The notes: generated by a model not told the origin, from the letters alone. Positions 24,401-35,910 are shown, counted from the stretch's first letter. The stretch: 64,000 bases of DNA from Nematostella vectensis (GCF_932526225.1 NC_064034.1:7488001-7552000); one strand, 5' to 3'. Made by a program: numbers and translations.

Positions 24401-26972
24401 TCAAATTCCTTTCCAAACCATGGATCACAACAGGCATCAAACACAATTGCTATTAAAAATAAACTCTGTAAACAGTTTCTCAATACTCAGAATTCCTTTA
24501 TACATAATAAGTTTAAACTATACAGAAATAAACTTAAACGTCTATTAATGGCCAGCAAGGAAAAATATTATGAAGACTATTTTTCAGCACATCTTAAGAA
24601 CGTTAAAGAAATATGGAAAGGTATAAAACAAATAATCACTCTTAAAGCATCTCCGGTTTCCATTCCGGTTAAAATTATAACTAGTGACTCGGTGCTTACG
24701 GACCCAACAGCCATTTCTAATGCTTTTAACAACTACTTCACAAACATTGGAAAAAAATCTAGCGAATGATATTCCAGATACTGCGAAATCCTTCTCTTAC
24801 TATTTGAATAAACGGCAGCCAAATAGTTTTTGCCTTTTCCCGATTCTACCAAACGAAATCGAGTCTGAAATTTGTAAACTAAACTCAAACAAGTCAACGG
24901 GGCCCTTCAGTATTCCCACGCGAGTTCTAAAATCTGCAAGCTCCATTTTATCTAAGCCCTTATCAATGCCGTACAATTTTTCAATCGAGTCAGGCATAGT
25001 CCCAGACCAGTTCAAGATCGCTAAGGTGATCCCTGTATTTAAAAAGGGTTCCGCCCTTACCCTTTCTAACTATCGTCCTATCACCTTGCTCCCAGTTTTA
25101 AAACTCATAATATATTATACAGCAATCAGTTTGGATTCCGCCCTAAACACTCGACAACTCATGCTGTACTAAGCGTTGTTGACAAAATACAGAAAGCCAT
25201 AGAATTGGGCCAATTTTCGTGCGGACTTTTCTTGACCCTAGTAAAGCTTTTGATACTGTAGACCACTCGATTCTTTTACGCAAACTCGAACATTATGGAA
25301 TTCGTGGCATCTCGTATGACTGGTTTTCTTCCTACCTTACAAATCGAAAACAGTTCACACAAATTGGAAGCAGCAAATCTTCACTGAGCTCCATCTCCTA
25401 CGGAGTTCCCCAAGGGTCTGTGCTTGGTCCGGTCCTTTTTCTACTATACATTAACGACTTTAACAACTTTTCCCAAACCCTAGACTTTAACATATTTGCA
25501 GATGATTCCAATTTGTTCTATTCAAACAAAAACCAATTTAGAATCTACCGTGAATTACGAACTAAAACATATATATACGTGGCTGTGTGCCAATAAACTC
25601 TCTCTAAATATAGATAAAACTAACTTTGTGTTATTCCATCCTCCTCAGAAAAAAGTAACTCATCCTATAAAACTAAAGATAAACAATAAACCCATCAAAT
25701 CAGAAAAATACATAAAATATTTAGGAATAATGATTGACTCACATCTTAACTGGAAATGCCACATAACGGAGCCTTGCAAAAAACTTAAACGTAATCTAGG
25801 AGCACTCTCAAAGATACGTTACTTTGTCAACATTAACTTTTTGAAACAACTATATTATTCACTTGTTTTCCTCCATATAACTTACGGAATTTTAGTATGG
25901 GGCAACACTATAGTACAACACTAAAACCTCTCTTTTTAATGAAAAAACGTGCGATACGAATTATGACTTTTTCTAAATTCGATGCCCCACCTTCCCCCAT
26001 CTTCAAACAACTAGGACGTCTCAAGGTTAAAGATATAGTTCACTTCCACACAGCGCTATTTATGTACCAATACCACTCTAGAACTCTCCCCACAACTTTT
26101 GACTCTTTCTTTCATATAATTTCCCACAAATACAACACCCGACTTTCTGCCAAATCTAGTTACACCCTACCTAAAGCACGAACCAACTACGGGAAATTCA
26201 ACATCCGATTTAGAGGTGTACAAATTTGGAACGAACTCACCAAAAATGACAAAGACCTAAATATGAAATCCTTAAAAAAAAAATTATCAGACGACATGGT
26301 CGCCACCTATTAACCCACTCACATCTTCACCTGTAACCCATACTATCACCTAATTCTTGGCCATATATTCCTTACTTCCTTTTGTCTTTATTTCCGCTCT
26401 GCTTGTACTAGCTTGTATTCTTGTCGTATCCTTGTTGTATCCTTGTCGTGTCTCTATATTTGTGTTTTTCTCGTACATTCTTGCTTATGCACACAGCCTC
26501 CAGATCTCCAAACTAGGATTTTTCCCTAACATTTAAGTGCACCCTAGTCCGTTTAGCTCTCAAGCTATTCTAGGGTGCCCGCACCGAAGCATTGTCCCCC
26601 CTTGGTATGCAACTCTAGGTTGTTTTTTTTCTCCTCTCCCTCTCAATAAATATATGAATATAAAAAGAAAAAAAAAAGAAAAAGAAAAGTAATATTATAT
26701 CTCTAATGAAAAAAAAAAACCTATGTAACACTTCATTTTGTGTGCAAATAAAATATATTTGTTTGTTCGGGGTTTCAATAAACACGCCGTTGGTGGTATC
26801 CATATGATCTTTGTCCCGCCCTTGTTAACAGGTGTATCGCCGTGCCTGGGCTGGTAACGAGAAAGCAGAGCACGCCATTTGCAGGGACATGGAGGCCAAC
26901 CCCAAGCTAAAGGTTACCAAGCCACACCACGTGTTAGACCCAACCCTCCTTAAGCGCGCCTTCCAGCCCTGA
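15480..26972 (+). CDS. UROC1: Urocanate hydratase (urocanase)
   Basis: Uses tightly bound NAD+ to hydrate urocanate to 4-imidazolone-5-propionate, the step after HAL. Exons: 15480-15605, 16587-16717, 16854-16947, 17217-17276, 17832-18089, 18469-18525, 18755-18841, 18954-18991, 19402-19452, 20008-20070, 20159-20267, 20605-20675, 20884-20981, 21439-21511, 21963-21995, 22179-22267, 22442-22611, 22892-22991, 23116-23197, 23311-23359, 23953-24003, 26832-26972. The spliced frame is 2031 nt, 676 aa, matching human UROC1 in length. Family signatures: TYGGNGQVFSNWAQ, YSGHPAGLFPSS, MYGQMTAGSYCYIGPQGI, VTSGLGGMSGAQ (dinucleotide-binding region), WVCTSG with the conserved active-site Cys, LSRDHHDVSGTDSPFRETS and NGGGVGWGEVINGGFG. 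Intron 3 uses a GC donor (16948-16949); all others are GT-AG. Intron 21 contains a LINE. Confidence 0.97.
16176..16230. repeat. Short inverted repeat in UROC1 intron 1
   Basis: tcacaggacaaatatca and tgatatctgtcctgtga form a 17-bp stem with one or two mismatches around a loop of about 21 bases. It may be a small MITE or simple hairpin. Confidence 0.5.
19528..19889. mobile_element. 362-bp non-autonomous TIR element in UROC1 intron 9
   Basis: The ends ggcttctggaattac and gtaattccagaagcc are perfect 15-bp inverted repeats. The interior repeats short ttacgcg/acgcgg motifs many times and has no ORF. No clean target duplication is visible, though ttttaa lies close outside both ends. Confidence 0.65.
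22660..22870. repeat. GATG/GGTGGT-rich simple repeat in UROC1 intron 17
   Basis: Irregular trinucleotide-rich tract of gat, atg and ggt units. No function is suggested. Confidence 0.7.
23398..23530. repeat. About 57-bp tandem repeat in UROC1 intron 20
   Basis: Three copies of a unit containing agatatttaactagcagtc and aggatgtgaagcaaatg. It is followed at 23695-23950 by a separate array of short tgactcgtgactt-type units that runs up to the acceptor of exon 21. Confidence 0.8.
23755..23945. repeat. Gactcgtgactt minisatellite next to UROC1 exon 21
   Basis: Degenerate 10-12-bp units (ttgactcgtgac) repeated about 15 times, ending within about 10 bases of the exon 21 acceptor (tactgcag at 23945-23952). 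Confidence 0.8.
24309..26690 (+). mobile_element. 5'-truncated non-LTR retrotransposon (LINE) in UROC1 intron 21
   Basis: Homology to the reverse transcriptase ORF of jockey/CR1-type LINEs runs from about 24309 to 26313. A 3' UTR follows, then an AATAAA at 26646 and an A-rich tail to about 26690. The endonuclease domain is missing, as expected of 5' truncation during target-primed insertion. It lies in the same direction as UROC1, so its poly(A) signal is readable within the intron. The clade assignment is from general RT style only. Confidence 0.85.
24548..26313 (+). pseudogene. Reverse transcriptase of the LINE, frameshifted
   Basis: Open pieces lie at 24548-24769, about 24770-25115, 25219-25596, 25540-25924 and 25927-26313 in shifting frames. 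RT blocks are visible: KSTGPFSIPTRVLK, VIPVFKKG, NYRPITLLPV, AFDTVDHSILLRKLEHYGI, YGVPQGSVLGPVLFLLYIND and the catalytic FADDS. Breaks include a slip near the A-run at 24754-24760, damage between about 25100 and 25230, and a shift near 25540. Upstream, DKHAPLKKLSKKEIKFLSK at about 24358-24418 is also LINE-derived. It is not expected to give an active enzyme. Confidence 0.85.
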
Positions 26973-28936
26973 GGAGTCCAACGAGAAACATAAACATGGG
27001 ATATACAGGGGATATGAACCAGCAGTCGTAAGGATCAGTGAACTTAGAGACCTGACTACGTGTCTATGACCTTGGGTTATAAAGAGCAACATGGATAGCT
27101 TTAAGGGGCGACATTGTCGTTAACACAATGAGTTTGTGGTGTCTGTAGTTGACTGTGAGGCCGTAAGCATAATTGACCAAGAAGACTGTAGCAATTCATG
27201 TGGGATCCCTCGATCTAGCTTTCGCCTCTCTATTGGCGGGTTGCTGGGTAGACCGCAGACCGCTGAAAATCTTGACGGAAGCCATTGAGTGTATGCAGCA
27301 CCACAGCATCGTTCAACTGCTAGCCTCACTCGGCCACGTGACACCAAGGAGCATCTGTCTTTATAGGGCAACATGGTGGGCTAACATGATATGGCTGATT
27401 TGCGTTTGTGACGCTAGTGTTTGCACGCGGGCCTACCTAAAATTAAAGATCACGTGACTTCCCTTCTCGGACGTAGTTTTGGGGCAGTAAGTTGTTTAAA
27501 AAAGGAACGATCTTAGGGAGTGGACCGTGAATTGGTATATTTTATAAGGGATGTCCGTGTTTGTTATTATTATGAGTAATATGTATAAAATATTGGTCAA
27601 ACTAGAGACATAAAAACAGTATACTGCTTGTTTTATTTAAGTTTTTTTTTCGGGGGGGGGGGGATTCATAGAGCTTAACCACTGGGTTTCAGAGAATTGT
27701 CTATAGGTTATTTGCCATGGTTGAAATGGTGTGGAGTATTTTCAGATTTGCCAGATTTGTGGGTATTTACTTTGTTGTTGTTACTCATTTTGTCTAGATG
27801 AGTCAAGGATGTACCCCCCCCCCCCCCCCCCTGCGCAAGAGTTTTCTGTTAAACGCGAAATCGCGCAATAAAAGGGATAATGACGCCCTCTTTTCACACC
27901 TCGAGAAGTTTGACATCAGAACCAACATGGCGGTCTAACCGTTAGGCAAAGCGATAGACACAAAATTTCGTAATAACACTTTGAATGCGTCCTTTAAAAC
28001 CCAAAAAACTTCCTCATCTTTCTCAACTTTATGTTTCTTTCTACCTTTACTAGTTTATATGGAACCAAATGTTCGATTTCGATAAGAAAACCCGATAATT
28101 CTTGACAGCTCGACGGCTGAGCAAAAACTGAAGGTGTCGCTGCCCTGGGCATGCTCCTTTTATAGCGCGGTTTCGCGTTTAAGGAAACGTGCGGAAGCAG
28201 AAAGCTGAGCGCAAGCACCAGAGATGCGCTAGTATTTATGGTCTAGCCGACTCTCCTTCGGACGCATTCGGAACTGATTTGCTTTCGAATATGGGATGGA
28301 GAATATTCGCAGTACTTAAAAGTACTTTATAATGCAGTACTCGAAAAGTGTTAAACACCACCCTAACTAGGAACAAAATCAAAACTTTTTTCAATCGAAA
28401 TTAAAAGATAGCTCATCATATTGAACTAAAAAGTAAACAATTGCAAATCTTAGATTATCAAAGTCCACTAAAAACGATTAAAGTTTGATAAAAATGACAC
28501 GCAGATTGACTATACTGTTTGAGCAGGTGACATTTGTGGCTTTGTTTCCCCATCTTGAAGAGGTCACACCTAAATGCTCTTGAAAACCTTATTGTGTTTC
28601 GAGTCAACTCCTCGAATAGAGAATCCCCTGAACCTACTCAGCTGGAACCTAGATAAAATTGCATCAGTCATCCATTTATTGAATTCTAAATTGAAACTTA
28701 AGTAATATTTCTATTACATTATTTCTAGTATTTTTTTTCTCATATTTCAGTTTTTACATTTAGACATTCTCATACCCTCTCGAGTCTTCTATCCTAATTT
28801 TCTTCGTGTCTTTAGCGGGAAATAAAATGGCAGATTTTGTGACATGTTTGTTAGCTTACGTAGGAAACTTGTTTAAACAATTCTCCAATGCATAGTCTGT
28901 CGAAGAGAGGAGTCATCACAGCTCCCTAGACACAAG
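26973..28936. other. UROC1 3' region and carboxypeptidase 1 upstream region
   Basis: The UROC1 3' UTR is followed by AT-rich intergenic sequence with G and C homopolymer runs (about 27653-27663 and 27816-27831). A candidate AATAAA lies at 27867-27872, about 900 bases after the UROC1 stop. No coding exon was supported. A TATA box was not identified upstream of 28937. Confidence 0.5.
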
Positions 28937-31900
28937 ATGAGAGTGTCTGTAACATTTCTCGTGCTTTTGGCGGGCGTCCTCGCCTGTAATGGCAACGACT
29001 ACCAAGGGTGAGATGCCATTTGTTATCTTATATTGTGTGATGTGTTCACCAAGGGAAGGGAGGGGTTCGACGACAACGAAAAAAAGCTATAACCGTACTT
29101 AAAAAGGGTGAAATGGTGAGCGTGTTCGAAGTTTTTGTTTTAAGCATGCAATACCAGTTTGATGGTCTTCATTACCTTAGCTCTGTACATTCTCAGCCAG
29201 TGTCAGTTTGATGATAAGGTTATCATATCAACATTTGCCCGTTCTGGTGTATAGCTTGTTGCAAGTTCGCGGCAAAGCCCATTGTGACACTCAGTGCCTT
29301 TGCTCCTCCTGCCATAGGCAACACGAATCCTTAGGTGGAATTATCCAAAACCAACACTGAATAATTTGTTGTGTTATACGGCTGCCTTATACAGGAACCG
29401 ACGCGTTCGCAGTAGTCATGTATAGTTAAAACTCTTTCGTAAACTGGTAAACGGATGCTTTTGGAGTTTAAAAACAGTGCAAGCTAATAAGGGGAACTCC
29501 CCGCACACGAAAAAGGAGAGAGTGACTGAAGGGGAAAGGTACAGTAACTCCCAAGTAAAAGAGCCTAGAATCTAGAGGCTAAGTTGGGTCTAATTTTTTT
29601 TTTATATTTACACAATATACACAATAACATACTGTATAACAATATCAATGCTGAACACAACATATAAGCCCATATTATATTCAACTACTGAAACAATGTA
29701 CTTAATCAATGTACAGTGGGAAAGTATCTTCTCTCTTTTTGTTACCAACCGACAAAATATTGAGTAATCATTCAAATATTAACTTACCACCCACCCTAAC
29801 CCCCCCCCCCCCCCCAAACTGATTAGGATGCATTCCGATCATTCACGCGGAGTGTAGGTGAGGTGAGTGAGGCCTAAAGGTCATATGCTTACACTATAGT
29901 TGCTACGTCACGCGCTAGTCGTCACGTCACGCTAACTCGATTTTGATCGGTCTGTCTACCCCATATTCTGCCATAATAATGCTACGACTCAGCGGTATTT
30001 GTTCGCAGGCACAAGCTTTATCGTGTGGTCCCACGTGACCAAGCGCAAGTGGATTTCCTTGACGACCTTCTCAAGACAGATGGAGAGGTAGTGGAGACTC
30101 AAAATGGCCTAAAATTCATGCATTGTTAGGATGTTGATAATAGAGTTGTTTATATGGTAGGATCCCCACTAGACTGACCACGCCATAAACCATGTTTCCT
30201 ATATCCTACCCTCGCTATTTTTGCCCACTGTGTTTTCTGTTTTTTTTTTTTGTGTGTGTGTGTGTGGTGTGACTTGGATTTTTTTGGCACATTCCAGAAC
30301 ACAAGCTTTTTCTAACCTGATTAGCTTCTATTTTTTTACTTTTTCCGATGTACTCATTCCTATTATACCAAGTTTGCTTTTTAGCATTCCGAGACTCCAT
30401 TTCCAAAGAGAGAGATTTCATTTCCGAGATTCCTACCATTTTTATTTTCTATTTCCACGAAACTGGACTATTGGGTATTCCTACAGACCTATATATCATG
30501 GATAGTTTTAATACCACGAAACTGGATATACTATTGGTATTGGATATTCAAAGACTCCTAAATGAACTTTTTTTTCGATTTCCACAAAACGGGACTATTG
30601 GGTATTCCAAGACTCCCATATATGCCATGATTTTGTTTTATTTCCACGAGACCGGACTTTTGGGTACGGTATTCACGGTAGACTCCGATACCTGATGGTT
30701 TTGTTTGATTTCCAAAAAAGCTCGACTTCTGGGCATTTCCAGTTGCGCCAATGAAGAATGTCGATATCCACGTGTCCCCCGATAAACGCCAGGCCTTTGA
30801 GGAGCTCCTGGAGGCCTCTGATATGGAATTCAAGATTGTTGTCCAAGACTTCAGTAGCATGCTCGCGCAAGAGAAGGTTTCCGCCAGATCTGGAGGCTTC
30901 GATTCGGATTATCATAGCTTGAGTGAGGTAAGAAGCTTTCGCATTGGTTTTTTCGCACAGGGTTTTACAATTTCCCCAGGCATTTGTTAGCGCACAAATA
31001 GAGACACTAGTGATGATATCCGTCGGGAAGTTCGAAAAATACCTCTAAAAAATACCGGCACAACAAAAATGGCTACCCTAAAAATACCCCAGAAGCCCTA
31101 AAAAATACCAATTCTATTTTTTCTAGGATACCCCCTAAAAATACCTGAGGCCCGATTTCTAACGGATAGCCTAACGCACTGCAGGAGCTTCCGACATAAG
31201 CTGTGCAAGTTGCCGAGCGATATTAATTACCTCAACTTCTTATGTTTTAGGGAAGTCCTAAATAGCACACAAGAAAGTCTATATCTAGCTCAACAAACAA
31301 AACATCGCGACGACAATAGTTAGAACTTCATGTCTTACAACATAATTGGAAACAATGCGGGCTTTGCTTTAGTCGATTTCGCCTCGTTAATGCTTCTGGA
31401 TTGATGTGATTTTATAAGATTCATGCAGAAATCCTCGCACTGGCTAAGGCCTACAGCTCAGTGGCGTCTAATTTCAGTCTTGGGAAGTCTTACGAGAACC
31501 GGGATCAGTTGGCGATAAAGGTATCATATCTATTAATAATTTGCATGATTAACCTCCAAACGACAGCACAAACTACTACAAAGAAACAAGGGGATAACAA
31601 AATAAACATAACGATAGCGACGATGACGTAACCCACATCAACAAAAACAACAACGATGATAAAGCTGATAGTCTTATGCGTATAAACATTGTTATGGTAT
31701 CAGATCAACAAAGGAGGATCCAAGAAAAATCTGTTTTTCTTCAACTGTGGCATTCACGCCCGAGAGTGGATCAGTCCCGCGACTTGCATGTATATGATCC
31801 GAAAGTTAAGTCTTCTTTGTTGATAAGTAAATCGGTACATCCGATAACGCGTACATAAATAGCTACCAATCATTGTAGTTAAATGGTTTATGACGTTTAT

Positions 31901-34900
31901 TGATGGTTTGCAACCATTCCTTGGAGGGCAAACTGGACAAACGAAACGTATGCTGGTGGATGGACAATAGAAATCTTTACCACCGACTGCTGGATGCGTT
32001 GTTTATGACATCACATGAAATCCAAGAATAGCGCAACTTTGAGAAAATGCATAGTACGCGCACGCGCTATAGGATAATCTGACTCCGAAATGAAGTCTAA
32101 TGTCTTATTAGTGTTGAATAAAGCACATATTCCTACGTTGACTGGATGTATTCGCCTTGGTTTCTCTCCTCCACAGCGAGCTCTGTCCCTACGCGCTTTT
32201 GACCTTTCAAACGACGCGCTATGTAACCGCCGCTGCCTGGTAAATGAGTAACACGACCCCCAGCGGCGCGTTTTTTCCCCTACACCATTATAAAATAATA
32301 ATGCCGCTAAGGGGCGTTTTACTCATTTACCAGGCAGCGGCGGTTACATAGCGCGTCGTTTGAAAGGTCAAAAGCGCGTAGGGACAGAGCTCGCTGTAGA
32401 GGAGCGAATCCAAGGCGAATACATCCAGTCAACGTAGGAATAAGTGCTTTATTCAACACTAATAAGACATTAGACTTCATTTCGGAGTCAGATTATCCTA
32501 TAGCCCGTGGTACGCGCTGACAAACATGTTCTAGTAGGCTACACAGACGAATACAGTGATAACCCTCGTATAAGAACATGGAGTGTAAGAGCCTGGTAGT
32601 CTATATTATTCAACTTATGCAGCACCACCCCTATAAGAACTAGTCGTGGGGATGGCGTACGTTAAATAAAGAAGGGCTGCTAAGCAGCTATTATTACTAC
32701 GAAGCTAATAACGTTTGTAGGACACACTGACCAATCAAGACCTTCTTTTTTTCTTAACCTTAACTGCCCACATGCATCTCTGTAACTTCTGTATGAGCAA
32801 AACATATGGCTATTGAAATAAAAAAAAAATTAATTTATCAATTCCTGTATCTATTAGATCCTGGAAACGGGCGACTCTGATAGCGACGTAACGGACATGC
32901 TGGACAACTACGAATGGGTTATTTTACCGGTTCTTAATGTGGACGGCTATGAGTACACGCGCACTAAGGTAAGTACACTCCCGGTTATACGGGAAACACT
33001 ATCACCAAGACGTATAACAAGTTGTATGCACGCGACATGACGGAAAAACTTGGAAAACGTGCAATTCCAGATAGAAAGAGAAGACACAATTTCTTCAGTG
33101 GCTATAGGACTGATTCCGTAATACAAAAACGTGAGGCTGAAGTGAACATAACCAGATTTTGGCTTTTTAAGATATTTTTTCCTTGATCATCATTGCCCTG
33201 TGTATCAGCTCAGGGACGAAAAGCTCAAATTTCAATGACACTTTACAAAAAGTTGCTCTTGATATTTTGTTTGCTATAAGTTTCTAAGAACTCAGGGAAA
33301 TTCTCCGCCTTATTCGATGTGAAAGTTCCCTGCTAGCAGAGGCCTCTTTTCTCTGTATTTCGCTTGGCTGGCGTTCGCGTGGAAAAGATACCTCTGCCAT
33401 GGGTCGCAAGTTCGTTTGATCAAACCGCCGTCCACGATCGTGGACGAAATCCAGAGCGCATGCTCCGTTCATTAATTACTGGCCACTATTTGAGCCCACA
33501 ATGACTAGCGCATGCATGAAACGTATATCCGCTGCGGGATAATAAGCCCGCATTCGAAACGGCGTCCTCCGTAGAAATATCACGCGACGAATTATAAAAG
33601 AAGCCATTCAATGCCTTATCTTCATTCAGAATTTTCTATCTTTTGACTAACGAGTCAATCTTCCGTTTACAGGTTTTGCATATTCTTCTGGAAATAGCTA
33701 AGTTTACCAAAAAGTTTTGTAACATTTTCTTCGAGTCCAACTGTGCGATATTTACATTGAAGAAACTCGCCTGCCCAGATGTCTTGAAATTAATCCCACA
33801 AACAAGACAAAACTCGTCTTTGCTGCGTTTGCTGCTCAATCTTTTTAGTGACGTTTTAGGTGATTGAAATTGGACAGTTGTTTTCTTTTTTCGAAGAGGA
33901 GAACTAACCGGAGTTTGATTCATGATTTCCGACTAAACCCATGCAAAGCATATTAGCATGTTGACAGCTTTCGCGCGATGGTACGGGTTTTGGCACGTCG
34001 GTCGCTTATTAACGCTCACGCATGCGCAACAGAAACAGTTTCGACCCATGGCAGAGGTATCTTTTCCTCGCGAACTCCAGCCCAGCGAAATACAGAGAAA
34101 AGAGGCCTCTGCTAGCAGGGAAATGTGAAAGGGACGCACAAACACGCGTGTAAGCCACGAAGTACAGGCACACACGATCCGTGTATGATTGTGGTTGTCT
34201 TATATAGGACCGTATGTGGCGTAAAACGCGCACACCTGGAACTAAATGCGTAGGCGTGGACCCCAACAGGAATTTTAACTACCGCTTTGGAGGTAAGCGA
34301 GCAACTGACGCCTTAGTAAGCATACGTCGAGAAATGGGTCGCTCTAGTACATTAACTGGTCACCTCTAACAAGTATTTTACCGAGTCTTGTATTAACGCC
34401 CCCCCCCCCCCCCCTAAACCAACGAGTCTATGTACTCAAGCGATACAGTGAGGGTAGGAATTTTAGCGGATACAATGTAGGTCAATACATTTTATCGGAG
34501 CATATAATGTTTGTTCATATTGGCCATGTATTATCTTTGCGGCCATCTACCACTCGTAAACAGCCCCATTAACCACTGGAACATATCTCACCAACAGTTA
34601 CTGGTACGTCGAACAATGAATGCAGTCAAATTTACCGGGGGAAGCAGGCCTTTTCAGAGAAAGTCACGTACAACGTGGCCAAATTCCTCTACGAGAACCG
34701 TCATCGCCTGAAGGGATATATCGACTTCCATGCGTACAGCCAAATGTTCCTCAGTCCATGGGGATACACCGATGCCAAACCCAGTAACTACACAGAGGTA
34801 ACGCGCTCATGCCCTCACACTAGAGAGGCATCCCTCCTTCACTAAATTCACTCCTCTGTTTGTTTGCAATGCGCTCTCTTTGTATGCTTAGAAAACCCGG

Positions 34901-35910
34901 TGAAGTGACGTCTGAAAAATTGAGCTGCTACCTCTAGCTGCCATGTGGAAAACGACTGAAACGAATGATGGTTTATGATGTTGACTGTCAAATGTTCTCT
35001 TTGCCCTTTGCTTTAAGCTTTCTAAAATCATTACCTTGGCGGGCCTTGAAATACACGGGAGAGGGAGGGAGTTTGCTATGATGGCAAAAAAAACTTCTTA
35101 TGATTATAAAAATATCTTAAATTCAATGTGAAGTTCGCTAACCGTATAATAAATCATTTGCAGCATATGAAAGCGATGACAGCTGCTGTAAATGCGCTTC
35201 AGGCTGTGCACGGAACACGCTACGTTTTCGGGCCTGCATCCACCACAATCTGTAAGTTTGGAGAGCGTGAATCCATGCAAGATAGATATTTATAGCGACA
35301 CATTAATCACTCTAGCAAAGTGAGCCTTCGTAGGAACATGTGTGTCTATTTATTGACGAGGCTGATTGACTCCAAGCAAAGAGATTCTTTGATAGAACAT
35401 TATAACTAAAAACATTGTCAGTGCAAACGGCGAATGGCAAAATAGCGAATAAATATTAAATTTCTAAAACCGAAATTTCTACGGGTTCTTATTATTCTTA
35501 AGATTTAAGGTGATAAATTAACTCCTGCAATCACTATATTTGCTGTATGCACCGACAGCGTTGTGTGAATTCGGTGTACGTATACAATGAGATGCATCGC
35601 CCAAAGCGAATGGAGCCTTGAGCAGAGGAGGGGCTGTAATGCAAAACAGAGAAAACATTAACAACAAGACTAGGCCAAATGACTCGTTAAACAGTATGCT
35701 GTTATGCGTGAATGTTTTTCGTGATTTCCAGACCCCACCGCTGGTGACACGACTGACTGGACGTATGGTGTTCTTGGGTGTGTACATTCATACTGCGTTG
35801 AGTTGCGACCAACAGGAAATCCTCCTGGATTTATCCTGCCACCCGCCCAGATCATACCTACTGGCCAGGAAACATTTGCTGCTTTGAAAGCTCTCGTTAG
35901 AAACATGTAG
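28937..35910 (+). CDS. Secreted zinc metallocarboxypeptidase, M14A (carboxypeptidase A/B type), copy 1
   Basis: Removes C-terminal residues from peptides, probably a digestive or granule enzyme. Exons: 28937-29007, 30009-30087, 30721-30927, 31419-31520, 31704-31805, 32858-32968, 34208-34292, 34598-34797, 35164-35251, 35732-35910; about 407 aa. Layout: signal peptide (MRVSVTFLVLLAGVLAC), activation propeptide (LDFWAFP, VDIHVSP, FKIVVQDFSSML), then the catalytic domain. Zinc ligands and catalytic residues by bovine numbering: H69 and E72 in GIHAREW, R127 in DRMWRK, N144-R145 in VDPNRNF, H196 in DFHAYSQ, Y248 at the exon 9/10 junction, E270 in YCVELRPTG. Position 255 is Thr. The donor after exon 5 reads AAG|TTAAGT instead of GTAAGT, the only irregular junction. 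Exon plan and phases match the second copy at 43074-54543. The terminal codons, stop and poly(A) signal are duplicated just downstream. Confidence 0.93.
30451..30720. repeat. 60-68-bp repeats derived from the exon 3 acceptor of carboxypeptidase 1
   Basis: Copies start near 30451, 30511, 30578, 30640 and 30708. Each resembles atttccacgaaactgg followed by actattgggtattcc. The last is the real junction, gatttccaaaaaag|CTCGACTTCTGGGCATTTCC. The repeats thus contain degenerate copies of the acceptor and the LDFW codons. Confidence 0.75.
32067..32503. mobile_element. 437-bp foldback element with about 190-200-bp arms
   Basis: The left arm 32067-32268 starts ctataggataatctgactc; the right arm about 32301-32503 ends gagtcagattatcctatag. 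The arms are nearly identical inverted copies over most of their length, leaving a loop of roughly 35 bases. No ORF. It lies in intron 5 of carboxypeptidase 1, the intron whose donor is damaged. Confidence 0.85.
33326..34122 (-). mobile_element. 797-bp TIR transposon with 9-bp target duplication
   Basis: About 82-bp terminal inverted repeats, 33326-33407 (starts ttccctgctagcagaggcc) and 34042-34122, differ at only a few positions. The flanking sequence atgtgaaag is identical at 33317-33325 and 34123-34131, a perfect 9-bp target duplication. It sits in intron 6 of carboxypeptidase 1. The interior carries a 95-aa ORF on the minus strand. A 9-bp duplication is typical of Mutator-like elements among others; no transposase is present. 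Confidence 0.85.
33636..33923 (-). CDS. Small paired-CxxC protein encoded inside the TIR element
   Basis: 95 codons, ATG at 33923. A Lys/Ser-rich N-terminus is followed by FCLVCGINF (C-x2-C) and, about 45 residues later, ICKTCKRKIDSL (second C-x2-C). The spacing and the ICxxCxxxxxxL end recall ZAD-like treble-clef zinc-binding domains, often an N-terminal DNA-binding or dimerising module. The end of the ORF may be the exon 1 of a longer ancestral gene. The 55916-57309 gene starts with a similar arrangement (CMYCRQRVDLEL). Function is not known; whether it is expressed cannot be seen. Confidence 0.45.
   Translation of the reverse strand: MNQTPVSSPLRKKKTTVQFQSPKTSLKRLSSKRSKDEFCLVCGINFKTSGQASFFNVNIAQLDSKKMLQNFLVNLAISRRICKTCKRKIDSLVKR

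Noticed and set aside
30558..30915. Minus-strand ORFs antisense to carboxypeptidase 1 exon 3
   Set aside because: They are shadows of the coding exon and its repeats.
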